DNA of 64,000 bases, from NCBI RefSeq assembly GCF_020085105.1, contig NC_058058.1:9697675-9761674 (forward strand), in the 5' to 3' direction. Under the pieces are notes generated by a model. That model saw only the letters and a program-made list of their open reading frames with translations. It was not told where the DNA came from and made no database searches. This DNA comes from Siniperca chuatsi. Its lineage: Eukaryota > Chordata > Actinopteri > Centrarchiformes > Sinipercidae. Positions 35,701-48,552 of this stretch are shown one piece after another. The translations under genes were made by a program, and so were the position numbers. Positions within the stretch are counted from its first letter, which is position 1; the number at the start of each line of letters is the position of its first letter.

Positions 35701-38700
35701 TTACAACAGGGTATATTTTAATTTGTGCGTACGAAATTATATATCAGTAGGAGCAATAAGAGAGGACATGAGGATTGTCAAAAGTCTCTAAGTTGTCAGC
35801 TCTACTCACACTTGTGTAACTGAAGCCAGCATGACAGGGTGTGGGGGTTGTTTGTGTATAAGGGTGTGAGTGTGTTTTTATCTCTGAAGTAAAGAACTTG
35901 GAATCGAGCTGTTCCACAGGATTATACTGGTTTTATTTTAACGTGTATACATCTGCTGCAAGGTTTATTTGTTTTAAACGTTTTACAAGTCAAATCCTCC
36001 TGTTTGTGCTGGAGTTTAAGTGAGTTTTGGTCGTGTTCCCCAATTCTCTACCATTTACTAATATGTTCATATGGGAAAAAGTTAACCAAAGATATCAGTG
36101 CGTGTGATTTTTGAGTGTGACGTAATAGATAGTATTTTCCCACAATGCAATTGAGGAGCTAATCAGCTGGAAAAAATGGTGAATGGTTGATGAGTCAGCT
36201 CAGTAAATATCTCAACAATACAGCATTAAATCTTTAGAAAAAAATGTCTGTTCTCTACGTCAAATACTAGAGTTAACTATTTAATCAGCCGTTCCTCTAT
36301 TTGAGTATTTGCTTTACATGTTAGTTTTTGTAAATGTAATGTGACACTCAATGTGAGATTGCGTGTTAATCAATTAATTGTTTGAGTCACTTTTTTGGCA
36401 AAGGTGCCAAACATCTGCTTGTTCCACCTTTTAAAGATGCACTGCATTTCCCTGTTTTAATAAAGTATATTGAATATTTTTTGGTCTTTGACTGTTGGTG
36501 GACAAAAAAAAGCAATTTGAATGTGTCACCTTGGGCTCTGGGAGATTGTAACAGGCATTTTTCAAAAATTTCTGACATTTTAGACAAAACGATTAATGAA
36601 CCAAGAAAATAATTGGCAGAATAACTGATAAAGAAAATAATTATTAGTTGCAGCCCTACATTATTCAGACCAGTGACTTTAAAGTGAGACTGTGTACCTT
36701 TTCTTTAAAGAAGAAATAGCACATTGAACTTCTTACAAATAAAAAGTTGAATTCATAAGCAATAAAACGCACCAATGCGCACTTCATTACACTTAGGGAT
36801 TTTACTTGGTCTGGTATGACCATTAGCTCATGGTGGCTAATGTTAGCAAACTTTAGAAAATATATTACTGTGTAACTAACATTACTGAATCAGTGCCACT
36901 AGTGGCCATAATGGCGGCTGTTACATGGCCCCTGCTTTAAAGTCATTTTAGGTTATTTTTTGTAGTAGTGAAGATTTAAGATTCAAAGCTTTATTGTCCT
37001 ATGCAGTGGAATTCTCAGCTTGTTGTCTTCTCATATTATCATAGAAAAAGAAATATTTAAAAATTAAAAAGAAAATATAGAAGAAACAGAACAGGAGAGG
37101 AAAGTGATTTTTAGAGGCCTGAATAGGTTAAACCAATGGTTGCCAAACATTTTCTGCTTGTGACCCCTCATTACAGTGTGCATGTCTGAGATGGCAGTCA
37201 TTTTCCCTGCTCATACTATTTCATTTGAGTAATTTCTAGGGGCCTGAAGAGGTAAAACGATGCAGTATTTCACAAGGGAAAAATTCAGAAAATTAAAGTC
37301 AGAAAAATGAGGATAATTTTGTATAGCAGAATACATTTTTTTTCTTATTTCTTGCCCAGGAAATCCTCACGTGTCCACTTCAAAAGTATTTCATGATCTG
37401 GGCCCCGACCCTAGATTGGGAACCACGGGGTGCAAATATACTGTATTTCACAATGAAAACATTAGAGACGAGTCAAAAAAAAAGGAAATTTGTGTAGCAG
37501 AATTAAATTTATTTCCTACCCTGGTATCACACCTTGATACACTAGATTAGAGCATTCCTTGGGAGGACTCATGCAGGAACTGAATATTGTATGAATTTGA
37601 AATTTGAAAGTTGGATCTGGGCTTTAATACTAAGAGTTGTTATAGTTAGACGACTACATTACAGTTCAAATTCACAAAATTGAGCTGTACGATGCATCAG
37701 AAGTAACATATGTGAATTTGAGTTGTGGGAAGTGGGGATTTCCTTTTTAAAATCCTCACAAAGTATGGATTTCACACAGAGGAAACAGCCCATGTTAAAG
37801 GCACCTTGAGGCACAATAAGGTAAAATACAGCAAAAATCAGAGGGGCTTTTCTAACGCTTTAATAGTTTAAACTAACTAAATTAATCTTGATCAAACAAA
37901 CACAAAGAAAAGGGAACTTTCCAGACATGTTTTTCTTTGTATAGTGATTTCAGTCTGTACTTTCCATAACAACTCAGTGGCCCTGACTGAAACTGGAGCA
38001 ACAGGTTTCTAACAATAGTTCGCTCCAGTTGCTGAGTATCTACCCTCCCAGCTCTGAGTCACACACTGAAGTTTCAGCCTCACAATGCCATCTTTTAGGC
38101 TTGGTGCGTCACTATGGCAACAGAAAAGATTGATTAGGTTGTTCTGACTTCATTCGCAGAAATCTGGGCGTTTCTCAAACCCATTTCCTGGGGAGAACGT
38201 TCTTGTCAGACGTTTGTGGAAGAAGGAATTCGCAATGTCACGAGCACACAGAACGCTGTTGACAGTTTGAGACGTTGCGTTCTTGCTGGTATTGCGCAAT
38301 ACCCCCAGCACAGAGGCCGTATGCAAAATAACCTACCCTGAGCTCAGCTGATTACGCCACAACTGTACACTATGTAATGTTTATTTATAACAATAAAGCA
38401 ACGACAGTCCCCTTTCATAGTTTCACGAGCCAAGAATTTTCTGTAGGCTACATCACAAGCCAACGGTGGGAAAAAACTCTGGTAAAGGCTATTGTTTGTG
38501 GTTCACGTTTGATTTAAAGAAGAGTAAATTAATGTAAAATAACTATTTAAGATCAAAGATGGTAATGTAGCCACCGTGTGTATACATTACCGAGAAGCAG
38601 CAGAGGAGGCTATCTTAGCGTTTGTCTCTTTGGCGTTTGGCTGACTGTACGTTATCTTATAAAGTTAAAGCAGCACTTAACTTTATTAATAATGTAAAAT

Positions 38701-41700
38701 AAACAGAATAAATACGATACAGTAGATAGAAATGTTAAAGGTATAAAACATGAATAACAGGTTTCTCCACAGTGATGCTGTAGGCCTAATTGTTAATATC
38801 CAGCAAATTTCCAAACACCCAGTCTTACAATTACAATCAGTCAAGACTATCATTTGATAGTGTCTTCTCACAAAATCCTGCGGGAGAACCCTGGATGAAG
38901 AGGATAAATTACTATAGTTTCCTTGTGCAATCAGTCGGGGGTAGGAAAATGGAATAGCATAGAATAACATAGGTAGTGATGATTTATTTGAGTAACTTAA
39001 ATTACTTTATACTCCGCATGTTTACCTTTATACCAAAAGAGTTTCACACTCACATTTGAAGATAAAACAAGTCTGATAAGCCTTGTACAGTCAAGTAGTT
39101 TATTATCTAAGCTTATTCATATAGCCCATTACATGTCTCAGTGTGCTTTACAGGCCTATGTAACAATAGCCCCCGCCAGAGCCATAAAAGATGTTATACA
39201 ACTGTTTTCACAGGCTGTAGTACTCTTCATTACGAGTAAACTGATGCATATAACTGATGAAATTTTTAATCTGTGGTTGTGTGTTGATTTCTGCCCTTTG
39301 AAGATTTATTTCCTGATGTGCCTCACATTTATTACTACATGCTGCTCTATTTGTCCACTTTGCATACAGTATAGTGTGCATGTGAGCTCACTCTCTGAAC
39401 TGTATTGGAAAATCCTGAGCTGACAAACATCCTTGATGTTGATGATAACCTTTTAGACCTGTTATCTGTAAGGCAAGCTTTTGTCAACATACCTTGACAA
39501 TAAACCGACTTCAGAGTTCCTGTTATGCAAACTAATGGTTTGAATTTACAGGTTCTACACAGGGTACTATTATCTGTAGTCTGCAGTCACTTTTCTGTGT
39601 CTGGAAACTTATTTACAGCTTATTACAGGTGTTAAATGAAACTGGTTAAATGGCCCAGGTTTTATTTATATAGCTCAAAATTTGTCTCAAGCATGAACCT
39701 GTATCGTTAGACCCTCAATTTGGATAAAGAAAAACTCAAAACACACAAAAAAACGAATAATAACTAACTAATATTGATAACATTTGAAAGCATTTTCATC
39801 ACAAGTTTGGGACTAGGAACCATTAGTTTATAAATCAATTAGTGGATCAACAGGGAAAAAAAATCTAATGGGTGGAAATATTGGAGAAACCCCAGGAAGA
39901 GCAACTTGGGAGAAATCCCTCTTCCAGGACGGATAGAATAGGTGTCATGTAGGCCTATATAAAGAGTAGAAGTGGCAATAGTAGAATTACAATATAGTAC
40001 ACAACATAATAATAAGTAAGTAAATATTAAGTGTAATAAGTTAAACTGTTTCATGCAAAGTGTAAAAGTGTTAAGACTGAATCAGAAAAGAGAAAATCCA
40101 GGTGCAACCAAGAGCTGGTATGACTTAGACCACTAAACCTCCTCTGTGCTACAGGTCAAAGGTCACCCATTTGTCTCGTCCATGATAACTGACTTTGTGT
40201 CGTTATTTATTATCTCATAGTCAACCATGTAAGACCTTTTTTAAAAGCTACACTGCATCATCTGAGTGGATGGTAAACACTGAAGCAGTCTCAGTTCTCA
40301 GCAAAGGCATTTATTCCAGACCAACATGAAAAGATGTTTGCTTGAATGCAGGCGTATTTATCAGCCTACGTCCAAATTATAGCCTGTTGCCAACCTATTT
40401 ATGCTAATTGTGCTATTCTTCGTCCTCTTTCCTCCTTGCCTCCATTCCTCTATGTCTCTCTCCTCCCTTCCCCTCCAACTCTGTTGATACCAGGTCAAGC
40501 TCTGCAGTGCTACAAATGCCAGATTGGTTTGGGGGAACTCTGCATAACCACTAAAACCACATGTGACAGCGGAGAACAATGCTTCAGTGGTGTTGGGAAA
40601 GCAGGTAAGGAGCTAAACATCTCACCAGACAGCATTCTCACTCACATGAAACCCCACCAGTTGCATTCTCAAAATCTCTGTAACTGCAATAAAGGAGGAT
40701 AATTTGGCGCTTATGAAAGCATTTTCATGAAAATGTGGAGATTAGGGTTTTTATTATGCTGAACGGATTACTTGATTATTCAAGTGGTCGATCAACAGAA
40801 AACATTTTTTAGTCAGTTAAGCCAATGATTCCCAACCTGGGGTACTTTCACCTCAGGGGTTACTTCTGCAGTTGAAACATGGAAAGATTGTGGAGTAGCT
40901 CAACTAATTAACTAGTGAATTTACAATAATCAGAAGCTGCCATGTATTGCTGCTATGTATTCCAATGAGAATTGCTCGCCTGGCGCATACACCAAAAAAG
41001 TTTTCTAGCTTCCGGGTTTACTTCCGGGAATGCGGCCCCCTGAATATGCACAGTAATGTCTCTCCCGTTGGCCCTGCCTGCAAGTTCCTGCTCGGCCCAT
41101 AGACTTTACTCCATGGATCAAAAATTCATAATAGAGTCATAATTTACCTTGTTTGCAGTTTGAGGTGTCCTGTCAACAGTTTTACAGACGTCTCTTTTAT
41201 AATGGTGGCCTATGGGGAAAATGCTTTTTGGGCCGCAGGGGAATTTTTCGTTGCAATACCGCGAGTGGCCACTGGAAAAATTGGCTGCAAGGCTGAGCGG
41301 CGGTGCCGTATCCAGGTCTGATTATATATCCATGGTGAAAACTAGTTGGCAAGTGAGCAGGTTGAGATAGTTAGCTAAAAGTCATATATAAGCCAATGAA
41401 AATGTTAGGAAAATAAACAGTGGAAATAGCTAAAAATAATGGGGTTAAACTGTTCTCCCAAAATAAGTTTCATGACCAGAAAATGTGGGAATGGGCCTAC
41501 TGTATTTACTTCAGTATAGTTGTTCATTTTTAATGTGTAGGTGTGATGAAAATCCAACCAAATTCCCTTTATTTCCTACTGTAGGATTTGTAGATACAGT
41601 ATGTTAACACAGGGAATCCCAATGCTACTGAGGGGTATGATTAATGGGGATTAAGTAAAATAATCCCCAGTTGCAGCTCTAGACACACACTCAGCTTTTG

Positions 41701-43216
41701 TGCCTTTATGTTTATATCAAGTGTTACAGATCACAGATGTACCTCTTACCATTCTGAGATATGTATTCACTTGTTTTTAAAATGGTTATTATGATTGCTA
41801 ATGTCTGTCTCTCTTCACTCACAATAGATAAATATCCACAGGTTGGTTCAATGTCTCCTTTAACTTGTCGCTGTTAAATCATTCTTCCAACCTCAGTCAG
41901 AAGGCTCAGTACATAAAAACACTCATTCATAATATTGGCAGTCTATTTACAAACTGGATTTTAAGATTTGGGAGCCTAATAGTAAATATATTAAGCTGTC
42001 GAGGGAAAACACTCCAAAATGTCAACTTAAAATAACTTTAGGCTTAAAACAACTGTATCCTAAAGGATCATGGTTGTGCATGTTTTTGTGAATTTACCAC
42101 AAATCACACATTCTTTTACATCAAACTAGCCAACTGTGCTGTAGAGTTTTAGTTTTCTTTAATTTGTTTGTCCTATTCCCCTTCCAAACAGCAATCAGTT
42201 TCCTTTCATTTATATACAGAATGAGCTTGAGTTGTGAAATTCATCATAGTAAACATGAATTCTAAATTAACTTCACGTTAATGATAATGTAACTTTATAT
42301 ACCTCAACAAGTTTCAGGAGTGAATGCGGAAGGAGGCTGCGGAAATGAATGGAAAACAATGGCTGCCTGAAGTGGTAGTGAAAATAAATACAAAAATAAA
42401 GGTCTGTCAGATGTGAGGGTCTCCTACATGTTGAACATTTCTTGTTAAATCAGGAGTGCAAATAATTATTTGTTTTTATCCTATTTTTATTTTTGGAGTG
42501 CACAAAGACTATTAGTCTGATCTAAGCCACAGTCAGGGTCAGACTTCAGATAGACGTCTACATTCATCTGTTGCACAAAGCTGTCTGGGTCTTGACTACC
42601 TTAAGTACTGACCTGACTGAGCATATCAAATGCTGTATATTTCCAACAGGTTACTGCAATTAAAGATATTTAAAGATTCATGTCTTCAGTAGGATATGTT
42701 GACAGTAAGAAAAAGATAGATTAACTCCAGCGTTATCCTTTAAGGAGTAAAAACTTGCAAAAACACTAGTAGGTGATATAAGTGGCATTTTTTCCCTTGT
42801 CGGCCTTTTAACTGTAGTTAAAACCTATACATTTCCAAAACTTGTGTAAGGTCTTCAACTAACAACAACATGCAGTGTAGAAGTGCATACGTCTCATTGT
42901 TCAACTCCAACCAACCATTTCAGTCAAACACAATGAACAATAAACACTGACGGAGATTGTGTGTGTTTGCTGTCGCTCCACAGTCCGCTACATGGATATC
43001 AAGATGAAGGGCTGCTTAAAAGTGGCCGAGTGCAACCAGACCAAAGACGTGACCTTCCCCTCCAGCAGCTCCAACAGCACCACCCTCTACAGCATGACCA
43101 AGACGTGCTGCGATACCAACCTGTGTAACGCTGTGCCCGGTCTGCCCGGGACCTCCGGGGTGAGCCTGGCCCTCGCCACCATCACTGCTCTGTTTGTGGC
43201 CAACATCCTAGTTTGA
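30353..43216 (+). CDS. Ly6/uPAR-domain GPI-anchored protein 1 (Ly6 array, first copy)
   Basis: Small secreted or GPI-anchored three-finger protein of the Ly6 family; the fish relatives are often labelled SPACA4-like or Ly6-like, and I cannot name an orthologue. Exons: 30353-30404 (signal peptide MNRVILQLIAVGVCFAV), 40494-40604, 42984-43216, giving 131 aa. The LU domain has ten cysteines: CYKC, ELC, TTC, EQC in exon 2; KGC, AEC, TCC, LCN in exon 3. The motif CCDTNLCN is the family signature. Two N-glycosylation sites are visible (NQT, NST). The last 24 or so residues are hydrophobic after a small-residue stretch, as for a GPI-anchor signal. Introns are phase 1. Intron 1 is about 10 kb, far longer than in the neighbouring copies, so the link from exon 1 to exon 2 is inferred from phase and size. 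AATAAA lies at 43515-43520. Confidence 0.85.
31315..31665. repeat. 34-bp tandem minisatellite
   Basis: About ten tandem units of the form 'agttgaaacagttagctaaa' followed by 'ggtaatgaaaaaac'. The last five or so are nearly identical and earlier ones are more diverged, with short deletions. Single or partial units occur again at about 41365-41440 and 50090-50125, so the unit belongs to a dispersed family. This is not a CRISPR: there are no unique spacers. Confidence 0.85.
31775..31945. repeat. Imperfect hairpin (MITE-like)
   Basis: 'aaaaaggatagtgtctagaa' (from about 31799) and 'ttctagacactatccttttt' (to about 31917) are inverted copies. Pairing extends outward through 'catctccatat' and 'atatggagatg' and inward through 'gacacataat' and 'attatgtgtgtc'. 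Arms are about 60-70 bases. It lies in intron 1 of Ly6 gene 1. Confidence 0.7.
32683..32713. repeat. (TG)n microsatellite
   Basis: About fifteen perfect TG units within intron 1 of Ly6 gene 1. Confidence 0.95.
34380..34765. repeat. Degraded hAT-like repeat fragment
   Basis: Contains 'tactttatactcaactacaa', 'ttactccactacattta' and 'gctacttttacttagtctgg', matching in inverted sense the interior motifs of the element at 29628-30002. Ends are not preserved. It lies in intron 1 of Ly6 gene 1. Confidence 0.5.
36385..36660. repeat. Dispersed fish repeat, inverse of the one at 18645
   Basis: Ends in 'ataattattagttgcagccc', the reverse complement of the 'ggctgcaactaacgatcatt' start at 18645. The interior 'ttctgacattttagacaaaa' matches the inverse of 'tttgtctataaaatg'. 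The short ORFs on both strands here are repeat-derived. Confidence 0.65.
39655..40020. repeat. Dispersed teleost repeat
   Basis: Starts near 'ttttatttatatagctcaaa' and carries 'ccaggaagagcaacttggga' with 'ctcttccaggacggatagaa', a combination I recognise from memory as an abundant fish repeat. It lies about 470 bases before exon 2 of Ly6 gene 1. Confidence 0.55.
40960..41340. repeat. Dispersed repeat in intron 2 of Ly6 gene 1
   Basis: GC-richer segment containing 'catagactttactccatgga', 'cagtttgaggtgtcctgtca' and 'tggtggcctatggggaaaat'. It contrasts with its AT-rich surroundings and has the look of a dispersed fish repeat family; this rests on memory and was not compared with a library. Confidence 0.45.
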
Positions 43217-43514
43217 CAGAAAATACAGTGGATGACACAAAGTGCATACACACATAAAACACACACGCATGGGTCTTGTGTTTACTATCCTTGAGGTGTA
43301 TTGTGAGTTTTGATTTCACACAAGTGTTTGTATCAGTTAAAATTTAATTCCCTCTTCTGTTTTGTATTTTTAGATTGATCAGTCAACTGTCCCAGTCCTC
43401 ATTTCACTATAAGGGGTATTAAAATGTTAGTTGACAATTTAAGTCTAAAACAAGCGTGTAACACTGACATCAAAGATGATTTAAGATGTCCACCACATGC
43501 TTAAAGTGCCCTGC

Positions 43515-43520
43515 AATAAA
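43515..43520 (+). terminator. Polyadenylation signal of Ly6 gene 1
   Basis: AATAAA about 300 bases after the stop codon at 43214-43216. The fold-back MITE starts about 95 bases further on. Confidence 0.65.
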
Positions 43521-43613
43521 CTTTCTCCACTTGAATGAATAGTATGAAGTTTAGGTACAATGCTATGAGTGTCAATAGCTGAATCACATCAGGTCAGTTA
43601 CTGCCATTTCAGC

Positions 43614-44105
43614 TTAAAGGTGTAGTGCAACATTCTGGGAAATGCGCTTATTTGCTTTTTTTTTTTTTTTTTGCTGCCAAGAGTTGGATTAGAAGATCGA
43701 TTCCTCTCTGTCCATTAAATCTGAAGTTACATCTAGCAGCCAGTTAGCTTAGCTTAGCATAAAGACTGGAAAAAGCTAGCCTGGCTGTGTCCGAAGGGGA
43801 AAAAATTTGCCTACTAGAACCTCTAAAGCTCACTAATTAACACGTATCTCATTTTTTAAATCCATAAGTAATCCTTGTAAAAGTTGTGTTTTTTTACACA
43901 CACTTCACTTAATTTGTGAGCTTGGTTGTAGTAAGTGTATTCTTTGACCATTTGACATAGCCAGGTTAGCTGTTTCCAGTCTTTATGCTAAGCTAACCAT
44001 CTCCTAGCTTTAGCTTTTACTGTACACACATGAAAGTGTTCTTATCTAACTCTATGCAAAAAGGGGAATAAGCATATTTCTCAAAATGTTGAACTATTCC
44101 TTTAA
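43614..44105. mobile_element. TTAA-flanked fold-back MITE downstream of Ly6 gene 1
   Basis: Bounded by TTAA at 43614-43617 and 44102-44105. The left end TTAAAGGTGTAGTGCAACAT and the reverse complement of the right end TTAAAGGAATAGTTCAACAT match closely, and inverted similarity continues inward: 'cagccagttagcttagctta' and the right-hand 'taagctaaccatctcctagc'. The TTAA target is typical of piggyBac-type elements. No coding capacity. Confidence 0.8.
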
Positions 44106-45518
44106 TTTATTGCCTTTGACCTGCTGTTTTGTCATTTTAGAGTCACAATATTCAAATGCCAATATATAGATTTCAAAGCATTTCTCTTTCCTTTCATTCA
44201 TTGCCATTTCCTTTGTGTTCACTATATAAACGTGTTGCTAACACAATGTAAATTGTCTCTTGGCTTATGTATGGTACTGTCTGTGAAAATAATAATTTTT
44301 CTTTTGCTGGTTTTTGCTTTTTTTGACACAAATAACTCCATCAATTCTGTGTTTAACCTGTTTTATTTTTTATATTTGTGTCAAATCCACACTGCAAATT
44401 ACTCAAAATGTGGAGTAAAAGCTTTTGCTTATCTTGCTAGTTTTAAATGTGTGTGTGCGTGTATGTATGGGTGTATATATATATATATATAAATATATAT
44501 GGGAAGAACATGATTAAATTGATAATTTGAGATATTGAATTAAAATTGAGATTGTAGCAATTTGAAATATGTCAGGGCTGATCTTTAGATATTCAACACA
44601 AATCATTAAAGATGAGTTACACATTCCTGAAACCAACACTTTTGGCATTGTTTTCCAAAAAAAAGAAATGTGTAGGCCTGTCTGAATGTTTTTGTGAAAC
44701 TGGTTATGTAGACAATTTGAAGAATGTAATAAATATCCAAATTAGGGGAAAACGTGTTTGTGTATATTGGTTTCCTATTTCTGATGTCTCTCAGCTCGTT
44801 GCCATCTTGCAGGACCGACTGGTTCTTCGGGTTTCAGTTACCCCTGCGGCAAAATGTAGTGCTGCTACTGTATGAAGGCGCTGCCCTAATTTCAGGTTTT
44901 GACACAGAAGTGACATTTTTAGTTTATGAGGAAATTGCAGGTCTACAGTTCAAATCCAAGAAAAGCTGCTTGCAAACAAGCAGAAATAATCAATAAATAA
45001 CCCAAGTAGGATGTTTTTATAAATTTCCTGAGTCAAGTGTAGTCTGGCCTTTATGATCTGGAGGCTTTAATGATGTAAAAGTTGGGAGATATTTCATGAG
45101 AAAACTGTGTGTTTTAAGTATGAACCAATATCTTGGGTTTTATAACACAAACTGACTGTTTTTACTGGTTTTCTCCATATTTCAGTAGTAGGAAGAAACA
45201 CAGTAGACTTATGAAGGCCTTTTTTCTGCTTCACTGTTTGACTTTCCAGCTGTTTTTGCACAATATGCTCTAGAGCCGAAACAATAGCATTTTTCACTAT
45301 TTTCTGACAATTAATGAGACATTAAAAAACAAAGTACTAATTGTTTAACTTGAATGACACGCACAGACAGTTTGTACAGCCCATGGTATTCAATTAGATC
45401 CTCCTCAGTGCATCATCCTTGACACTCCTTCATTCACAGTGACTCTTCCCCCGAAGTAAAGATGAAGATAATAGGCTTGAAAAAACACCTTGTGTCCCCT
45501 CCCATCGCCTACCTCACT
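44106..45518. other. Intergenic DNA between Ly6 genes 1 and 2
   Basis: AT-rich, with an (AT)n microsatellite at 44472-44500. Short ORFs in three frames have no motifs. Nothing else is recognised. Confidence 0.5.
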
Positions 45519-45528
45519 ATATATATAT
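45519..45528 (+). promoter_or_regulatory. TATA box of Ly6 gene 2
   Basis: TATATATATA about 115-120 bases before the ATG at 45642, the same spacing as in Ly6 gene 1. Confidence 0.55.
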
Positions 45529-45641
45529 CAGGCCTCACAAAACAGGCTCATCAGTTTTTACGACACACAGCATCTGATCAACAGGGTGGACAGATTTTTT
45601 TGTCTTTGAGCTAAAACCAAGAACCAAACCTACACACCAAG

Positions 45642-48428
45642 ATGGGAAGGATCCTGTTTGGAATCATTGCGGCTGTTGCATCTTTCATGATTGGTAAGAT
45701 TAAACAATAATCAAGGTTGTCAATCAATGATCCCAAATGTATTGCTGGAAAGAAAGATATGACAAACAAAGTAGGGACAAAAAAATCTGGCAAACTTTTT
45801 GGCAGTGGTTGACCTATTTTAAAATTGTAAATAGTATAGACATTTAATTGACAAAAAATATGCATACATGGGCCTGTAAAGTCTCCTCTTCATTAAGAAA
45901 TCTCGCATTGAAAGGGCGGAAAAAACTCTCTTAAACTCTTTAGAGCTTTTTAAGCTTTTTAGAATTAAGGAATTATGAGTCATTTTATCATTATACTTGT
46001 ATTACTGTTGTTTTATCACTCAACTGCATCATAGTTAATTAAAGAAGACAAATATAACAGGTCATTTAATTTGTCCATACCAAGACATATACAGTTATTT
46101 GTTTTGGTGAACGTGGTACATAAAGTACTTTGGCAAAATGGTGGATCAATTTCATCCACGTTCTTCATTAACAAGTGTATCCTTAGACTTCTTCATCTGA
46201 TGTATTTTTTAAGACTTAATGAACTGATTCATGAAGCTTCTCCAACATGTAGCTAAAGTTACACATTTCGGGCTCTATGAGAAAAGAGGTCAGTTCACCC
46301 AAATTATAAAATAAACCCTATTTTTCTTACTTACCCCTGGTGGTATCTAGCCGTGCAGATAGTTTTAGTTTTATATGTTCAGATTTTGAGATTTTGGCCT
46401 TTGAAAAGTCTGCCGCCATCTCAACACAACAGAGATGTGTCGAATTTTATACTCATACACTGCATTGAAAAAATGTCACGTATGAAAAAGATTGGAAAAA
46501 CTCAACATCAATGTGTCTTACCAGAAACAATTACTTACTACTAATCCACAAACGTCACCGTCAACAATTTTATAAGGGACTATTTCTTCGGAAGAAAGTA
46601 GTTCCATTAAAAACTGTTGACAGCAGGTCCAGATTGTTTCTAGAAAGACGCATTGCTGTTGATTTAATCTTTCATCAATGCTTTGAGCTCCACAATTGAA
46701 ATTCCATTCACCTCCATTGAATTAAGGTGCAAATAATCTCAAAACCTGAGCAAGTGAAACCACAACTTTCGGCAACTATTACCACTCAAGGAAAGTGAGA
46801 CAATCTGTTGTCCCTCCCTCCAAATTAGCTAAAAACCTACTTTAAGTCCTGACTCAGTAAAAGCGCACCACTGATTAGCATCCTTTCACACCTCATATTT
46901 TCCTTGACAATGAAGATTCAAATTATACAGTATCGTTGAGATCGGCGTGATAGGGCAGGGTATAACGACTTTTTCTTGCACCACACCCTGGGCTGGGGTG
47001 CAAGATAAGTCCCCAAAAATTTCCCCCCCAAAAAAATAAAAAATAATCACTGGCATAAAAATAAACAATATGGGTATATTACAGTTTTAGAAAGGTCTAC
47101 AAATATTTGCGTACAAGATATTCATGTTGATATCAAGAATATGAATGACCTAAATCAATTAAAGCAAGTAAGGTCTTGTTTGCTTATTCATTTCAGCTCT
47201 AGACACAGAGTTTAAGTTTGTTTTGAACAAATTTTCTGTTCCCTTCAACCACACAAGCATTTGATGACTTTCCACCTACTCAACATAAAGTGTTTTTTGA
47301 TTTTAACTTTTGTGCTTTCATTTGTGTGTTTCAGTGGAGTCCCTGACCTGCAACAAATGCAGCTATGGTCTGCTGGGCTTCTGCCCTATCGTTTCTGAGG
47401 TGTCCTGCTCAACCAACACCAGCACCTGCTTTACTGGAAAAGCATGTAAGTTACTTCCTAATTCCCTAAAAGCTCACACCCTTCCCTTCAAACACACAAC
47501 AGCACAGGCATGATTCAATTAAAAGCACACCCAAATACTGTGACACCCAGTCACACATATTCATCAATCAGCAAGCTCACCTCACTGTTACCAGCTGCCA
47601 AACCAGTATCTCATCTGACCAGATACTCATGTTTTATCTTGATATCTATGATTCAATATAGTAATTCCTTATTTTTTTGTGTACATAGTGCATAAAATCC
47701 TGTATATAAGCTCTTGACTAATGGTATCTATACCACAGTGGAAAATTACTCCTTTACAAGTCCTGCATGCTAGTTTATAAGTAGTTGTAAAAAGTAGTGA
47801 CCTAGCCAAAATAAAAGTACAAATTTTAAGCGTGACTGTCAGGTGAAACCCTGACAGGAAAAAGGGAACAAAAGAAAAAAGGGAACAAAAGAAGTAATGA
47901 AGCAAAGGAAATAATGTGTTATTAGTGATTTTATTAGCTTATTTCATTTTAATGTATCATCTGAATCTGCAAAATGAGGAAAGTGTATTCAAAAACTATA
48001 TAAACATATAAGTAACTATAGCAGCTTAGGTTAATGTGGTGAAGTAGATATGCAATATTTCCATGCAGTGGAGTGAAAAATAACGCAGTAACAAAATAGA
48101 AACACTCAAATTAAGTACCAGTATCTCAAAACTGTATTTGATTAAATGTACCAAGTTATTTTCCACTTTCTAACACAATCATTTCTCCTCAGCTTTCACA
48201 GGATTGACCTCTGTGGGCTTCAACACCCAGGGATGCCGTGAGCCCGCTGGCTGCAATGCGACCGTCAACGGCACCCTGGTGGGTGTCAGCTACACCACCC
48301 AAATCACCTGCTGCGCATCAGACAAGTGCAACCCCACTGAGATCAGCGGCGCTCCATCCACCAAGATGACCCTCACCGCCACCATTGGTGTAGCCGTCCT
48401 GGCCTCCATGTTGGGAAGCTTGCTGTAA
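45642..48428 (+). CDS. Ly6/uPAR-domain GPI-anchored protein 2
   Basis: Exons 45642-45693 (signal peptide MGRILFGIIAAVASFMI), 47335-47445 and 48193-48428, giving 132 aa, complete. The ten LU-domain cysteines are present: CNKC, GFC, VSC, STC, QGC, AGC, TCC, KCN. N-glycosylation sequons: NTS, NAT, NGT. The C-terminus has a small-residue region (GAPSTK) followed by about 20 hydrophobic residues ending LGSLL, the form of a GPI signal, so the product should sit on the outer cell surface. The exon 2 acceptor follows a T-rich tract; the donor is T|GTAAGT. AATAAA lies at 48547-48552. It is closest in layout to the copies on either side. Which tissue or ligand it serves cannot be told from sequence. 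Confidence 0.93.
46285..46740. repeat. Dispersed fish repeat in intron 1 of Ly6 gene 2
   Basis: Starts 'gaggtcagttcacccaaatt' and contains 'tttgagattttggcctttga'. A relative occurs at 51195-51530 in intron 1 of Ly6 gene 3 ('aaggatcacttcacccaaat') and a third at 18936. Both Ly6 copies lie at similar places before exon 2, which may reflect duplication of the whole unit or independent insertion. Confidence 0.5.
47740..48170. repeat. Degraded hAT-like repeat in intron 2 of Ly6 gene 2
   Basis: Contains 'cagtggagtgaaaaataac', 'aaacactcaaattaagtacc' and 'taccaagttattttccactt', matching the right part of the element at 29628-30002. It ends about 20 bases before the acceptor of exon 3. Confidence 0.5.
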
Positions 48429-48546
48429 TATGCTAATGCAAAATCACAAAAACAGAAGTTAGCTTCTTTCAGCTGCTCCCAAAACCCATTTGTACTGTAA
48501 TATGATTCACAAACAGGGTCTTTACAAGACCAAACGCACTATCCAA

Positions 48547-48552
48547 AATAAA
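48547..48552 (+). terminator. Polyadenylation signal of Ly6 gene 2
   Basis: AATAAA 120 bases after the stop codon at 48426-48428. Confidence 0.65.

Larger units (their letters stand above)
30405..40493. other. Long first intron of Ly6 gene 1, repeat-rich
   Basis: About 10 kb without a credible exon. It contains a 34-bp minisatellite (31315-31665), a hairpin (31775-31945), a (TG)n tract (32683-32713), a hAT-like fragment (34380-34765), an inverted fish repeat (36385-36660), a 'gggaaccac' type repeat (about 37130-37450) and another dispersed repeat (39655-40020). No second signal-peptide exon was found closer to exon 2. Confidence 0.55.

Noticed and set aside
38080..38320. Possible inverted repeat around 'gagaacgttcttg' and 'gcgttcttgctgg'
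   Set aside because: Pairing is patchy and could not be extended into convincing arms by eye.
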